DNA of 64,000 nt from the NCBI RefSeq assembly GCF_009828745.1, contig NZ_WTSX01000008.1, positions 40,516 through 104,515 of the forward strand, in the 5' to 3' direction. The notes beneath the pieces are model-generated. The model had not been told where the DNA came from. It saw only the letters and a program-made list of their open reading frames with translations, and made no database searches. The DNA is from Erysipelothrix anatis. GTDB lineage: Bacteria > Bacillota_I > Bacilli_A > Erysipelotrichales > Erysipelotrichaceae. Position 1 is the first letter of the stretch; the number at the start of each line of letters is the position of its first letter. This document shows positions 61,479 to 64,000 of this stretch, piece after piece. The position numbers and the translations under genes were made by a program.

Positions 61479-61611
61479 TATGCATACGCAGCAACCTTAG
61501 CGAATGAAAATTGTATTGATGTCCAGGAAATATACGGAACTATTGACATTCAATGACGATAACTACATCTATTTATTGATATTTACATGATGTATTTTCT
61601 CAAAATTAAAT

Positions 61612-61636
61612 AAAAAAAAGAAGCCGAGGCTTCTTT
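61612..61636 (-). terminator. rplA terminator
   Basis: Minus-strand stem AAAGAAGC / GCTTCTTT with a 4-base loop and a T run. Confidence 0.9.
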
Positions 61637-61643
61637 AGTAGTT

Positions 61644-62327
61644 TTAGTCAATTGCAACTTTTAATCCAGGACCCATTGTTGTAGTAATTACAAGGTTCTT
61701 AATGTAAGTACCTTTTACAGCAGCAGGACGTGCTTTAACGATTGTGTCGTTAAGTGCTTTAAAGTTTTCAATGATTGCTGAATCATCAAATGAAAGTTTA
61801 CCAATAATTGTATTGATGTTTGATTCTTTATCAACACGGTATTCGATTTTACCTTTTTTGATTTCTTCAACAGCTTTTGTAACATCCATAGTTACAGTTC
61901 CTGTTTTAGGGTTAGGCATTAATCCTTTAGGTCCTAGAACGCGTCCTAGTTTACCTAATTCACCCATCATGTCTGGTGTAGCAACGATAACATCGAAGTC
62001 AAACCATCCATTTTTTACTTCCTCAAGAATTTCTTTACCACCAACAAAATCTGCTCCTGCATCTTTTGCTTCTTGCTCTTTAGCACCTTGAGTTACAACT
62101 AATACTTTTTGTGAACGACCTGTACCATGTGGCAATACCATTGCTCCACGGATTTGTTGATCAGCGTGACGTGGATCAACATTTAGGTTATATGAAATTT
62201 CGACTGTTGGATCGAATTTAACAAAGTTAGCTTCTCTTAAAGTTTTCAATGCTTCTTCGATTGTATAAACTTTTGAACGATCGACTAATTCTCCAACTTT
62301 TTTGTAGTTTTTAGTTTTTTTAGCCAT
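61644..62327 (-). CDS. rplA: 50S ribosomal protein L1
   Basis: 227 aa. The L1 signature [16 protein letters not shown] and the C-terminal [14 protein letters not shown] are present. L1 forms the stalk at the E site and represses its own operon by binding the mRNA leader. A terminator follows directly, so rplJ-rplL are not co-transcribed here. Confidence 0.97.
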   Translation of the reverse strand: MAKKTKNYKKVGELVDRSKVYTIEEALKTLREANFVKFDPTVEISYNLNVDPRHADQQIRGAMVLPHGTGRSQKVLVVTQGAKEQEAKDAGADFVGGKEILEEVKNGWFDFDVIVATPDMMGELGKLGRVLGPKGLMPNPKTGTVTMDVTKAVEEIKKGKIEYRVDKESNINTIIGKLSFDDSAIIENFKALNDTIVKARPAAVKGTYIKNLVITTTMGPGLKVAID

Positions 62328-62332
62328 TTGAA

Positions 62333-62755
62333 TTATGCCTCCATTCCTTCAATTGCGATACCCATATTTTTTGCTGTACCAGCAACAATACGCATAGCAC
62401 CTTCAACGTCATTTGCGTTTAAGTCAGGTAATTTGTACTCTGCAATTTCACGCAATTGTGCTTCTGTGATTGTTCCAGCAATAGCTTTGCTTGGTGTTGC
62501 TGAACCACTTTTGATTCCAGCTGCACGTTTTAATAAGATTGAAGCAGGTGTTGTTTTTAAAGCGAAATCAAATGATTTATCATCAAATACTGTAATAACA
62601 ACAGGTACGATATCTCCTGCGCGATCACGTGTTGCATCGTTAAATGCAGTTGTGAATTGAGGCATGTTAATTCCAACACCAGCTAATGCAGGTCCTGGTT
62701 TAGCTCCTCCAGCAGGGAATTGAAGTTTGGCAATTTTTGCAATTTTTTTACTCAC
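62333..62755 (-). CDS. rplK: 50S ribosomal protein L11
   Basis: 140 aa GTPase-associated-centre protein. The start is GTG at 62755, eight bases after GGAGG; this gives [20 protein letters not shown], the normal L11 start, while the longer open frame upstream runs through the leader. The L11 signature is [24 protein letters not shown]. Confidence 0.96.
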   Translation of the reverse strand: MSKKIAKIAKLQFPAGGAKPGPALAGVGINMPQFTTAFNDATRDRAGDIVPVVITVFDDKSFDFALKTTPASILLKRAAGIKSGSATPSKAIAGTITEAQLREIAEYKLPDLNANDVEGAMRIVAGTAKNMGIAIEGMEA

Positions 62756-62784
62756 ACGACATTCCTCCTTGATTTTTGTCTGTG

Positions 62785-62818
62785 GTGTGGTTATCGAATG
62801 TTGCACACTCTCCCACAC
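62785..62818 (-). promoter_or_regulatory. Candidate L1-binding leader of rplK-rplA
   Basis: The transcript can fold as stem GTGTGG / CCACAC, an asymmetric internal loop GA opposite GATAA, and an inner stem GAGTG / CATTC with loop TGCAA. A short stem with this kind of GA / GAUAA internal loop is the general shape of L1 binding sites in rRNA and mRNA (from memory). Confidence 0.5.
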
Positions 62819-62844
62819 GAAAATGCCTATAAACAGGCTTAATT

Positions 62845-62873
62845 ATTATATACTTTTGATACAACTAAGTCAA
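62845..62873 (-). promoter_or_regulatory. rplK-rplA promoter
   Basis: Minus-strand TTGACT (62868-62873), 17-bp spacer, TATAAT (62845-62850); gives a leader of about 80 nt. Confidence 0.88.
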
Positions 62874-62891
62874 CATTATAGTACCTAAAAA

Positions 62892-63809
62892 TTAAGGTAA
62901 GATATTACCTGCAGCTCTATAAATTTCATACCACTCTGACCTTGTCAGAACTATTCCAGAACCTTTTGCAATACTCTCTATACGTCTAGGAGTCATGCTT
63001 CCGATTAGAACTTGCATTTGAGCTGGGTGTGTTAAAATCCAACTAACTGCAATCGCATCTTTTGCAACACCATATTTAACTCCAATATTGGTTAGCAATT
63101 CATTCAGTGCTTCGAATTTTGGATTATCTAAAAAAATCTCTTCAAAGTGTCCACTATAAAATGGCGACCACGCTTGTAAAGTAATTCCATTCATTCTTGC
63201 ATGTTCAAGGATTCCCATTGCATAACCTACTGCAGCATCCGTCTTCATGTTAACGTTAAAACCAGCGTCTATCATCGGAGTGTGACGAATCGAAAACTGT
63301 ACTTGGTTAGTTAAGATAGGAAACTCCAACTCGGTCTTTAGCAATTCTATTTGATATGGATTTTGATTGCTAACTCCAAAATTGCGAACAATACCCTCAC
63401 TATGCAATTGTTTGAAAGCCTCATTAACTTCAAGCGGATCAAACAGTGTATCCGGTCTATGAAGAACTAATACATCCAAGTAATCCATCTGAAGACGCTT
63501 TAAGGATTCATGAACAGAACTAATTATATGCTCCTTTGAGAAGTCAAACATACCATCTCTAATACCGCATTTTGATTGCACTATAATTGAGTCTCTATCT
63601 ATATCTAAAGACTTAACTGCTTGGCCAAAAATTACTTCCGATTCACCTTTACCATAGATATCAGCATGATCAAAAAAGTTAATACCAGAATCTATTGACA
63701 TTTTTACGATTTCTTTTGCTTCATCCAATGATTTACCAGCCATACGCATACATCCAAGTCCAATATTTGATACTTCAAGATTACTTTTTCCAAGTTTAAA
63801 ATACTTCAT
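62892..63809 (-). CDS. Aldo/keto reductase
   Basis: 305 aa NADPH-dependent oxidoreductase with a TIM barrel, YdhF-like. Catalytic residues Asp/Tyr in FFDHADIYGKGESE, Lys in IVQSKCGI and His in LVLHRPD are recognisable, and RNFGVSNQNPYQIELL is family typical. RBS AGGAGG. It lies between the rRNA operon end and rplK. Substrate unknown. Confidence 0.92.
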   Translation of the reverse strand: MKYFKLGKSNLEVSNIGLGCMRMAGKSLDEAKEIVKMSIDSGINFFDHADIYGKGESEVIFGQAVKSLDIDRDSIIVQSKCGIRDGMFDFSKEHIISSVHESLKRLQMDYLDVLVLHRPDTLFDPLEVNEAFKQLHSEGIVRNFGVSNQNPYQIELLKTELEFPILTNQVQFSIRHTPMIDAGFNVNMKTDAAVGYAMGILEHARMNGITLQAWSPFYSGHFEEIFLDNPKFEALNELLTNIGVKYGVAKDAIAVSWILTHPAQMQVLIGSMTPRRIESIAKGSGIVLTRSEWYEIYRAAGNILP

Positions 63810-63852
63810 AGTATCCTCCTAATTCTATAGTCTAACTATATCATAAATTACA

Positions 63853-63879
63853 TAAAAAAAAGACATCCAAATAGATGTC
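63853..63879 (-). terminator. rRNA operon terminator
   Basis: Minus-strand stem GACATC / GATGTC with a 6-base loop and eight T, six bases beyond the 5S 3' end. Confidence 0.85.
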
Positions 63880-63885
63880 GAATTA

Positions 63886-64000
63886 CCTGGCAATGAGCTA
63901 TCTTCACTAACGCTGGGCTAGATATTGTCGCCGCTAAAGTGCTTAACTTCTGTGTTCGAGATGGGAACAGGTGTGACCACTTTGCTAGAATCACCAGATC
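63886..64000 (-). rRNA. rrf: 5S ribosomal RNA (5' end at or just beyond the window edge)
   Basis: The minus strand reads GATCTGGTGATTCTAGCAAA, then GTGGTCACACCTGTTCCCAT, CTCGAACACAGAAGTTAAGC and ends in GCTCATTGCCAGG. These are the conserved 5S elements (CTGGTG/GCCAGG terminal stem, CACACC-TTCCCAT, GAACACAGAAGTTAAGC). About 115 nt are present, so it is complete or lacks only a base or two. The 16S and 23S genes should lie just outside. Confidence 0.95.

Noticed and set aside
61480..61611. Gene or RNA in the yaaA-rplA intergenic space
   Set aside because: No open frame with an RBS, no tRNA fold and no repeat beyond the two terminators.
1..64000. CRISPR arrays, insertion sequences, prophage or integrase genes
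   Set aside because: No regularly spaced repeats, transposase or recombinase motifs, or terminal inverted repeats were seen.

Overview
The window reads as chromosomal DNA of a low-GC Gram-positive bacterium. Lipoprotein signal peptides, an HPr kinase, a WhiA/YvcK/RapZ cluster, a complete lower mevalonate pathway and a Firmicutes-type gene order all fit the Erysipelotrichia, most likely Erysipelothrix (E. rhusiopathiae or a close relative). The genus is my inference from gene content and remembered synteny; no database search was possible. Almost all genes from 1.4 to 59 kb lie on the minus strand. Gene spacing is tight, with many 1-22 nt overlaps, and I see no insertion sequence, prophage, CRISPR array or tRNA.

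Layout. 1-1.3 kb: end of a polar amino-acid ABC transporter. 1.4-2.5 kb: a choloylglycine-hydrolase/penicillin-acylase family enzyme. 2.5-15.6 kb: a starch/maltodextrin island with cytoplasmic alpha-amylase, pullulanase, the MalEFG importer, a surface alpha-amylase lipoprotein, a LacI-family regulator, maltodextrin phosphorylase and 4-alpha-glucanotransferase. Near-identical 12-bp GAAAACGTTTTC palindromes precede three of its transcription units. 15.6-23.0 kb: folC, ung, an orphan membrane-anchored solute-binding protein, then fni, mvaK2, mvaD and mvaK1. 23.1-28.4 kb: nusG, secE, rpmG, a SigH-position sigma factor, rlmB, mrnC, cysS and gapA. 28.4-30.2 kb: two GNAT acetyltransferases and a small membrane protein.

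30.2-55.8 kb resembles the B. subtilis region around uvrBA-hprK-lgt-ppaX-trxB-yvcJKL and comFA-secA-prfB-ftsEX-ctp. It carries local novelties: lgt and a ppaX-like phosphatase form a single fused gene, an ANT(6)-like nucleotidyltransferase separates uvrB from uvrA, and two paralogous M23 peptidases follow ftsEX. prfB needs a +1 programmed frameshift. 55.9-59.1 kb: a HAD phosphatase and an exonuclease, then a CpoA-like glycolipid glycosyltransferase with an ArsD-like protein that lacks the ArsD metal-binding cysteines and a lipoprotein. 59.2-61.4 kb (plus strand): the niacin repressor NiaR and its transporter NiaX, linked by two operator palindromes, then an ArsC/Spx-family protein and YaaA. 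61.6-64 kb: rplA, rplK with a likely L1-binding leader, an aldo/keto reductase, and a 5S rRNA that should be the end of an rRNA operon.

Functionally, the amylases, pullulanase, MalEFG, MalQ and GlgP form a complete route from external starch to glucose-1-phosphate and glucose. HprK and the PpaX-like domain could set the seryl-phosphorylation of HPr that governs such operons through CcpA. FtsEX with its M23 partners would control septal peptidoglycan cleavage. A striking global trait is that at least nine genes end with their stop codon inside or touching the hairpin of their own terminator.
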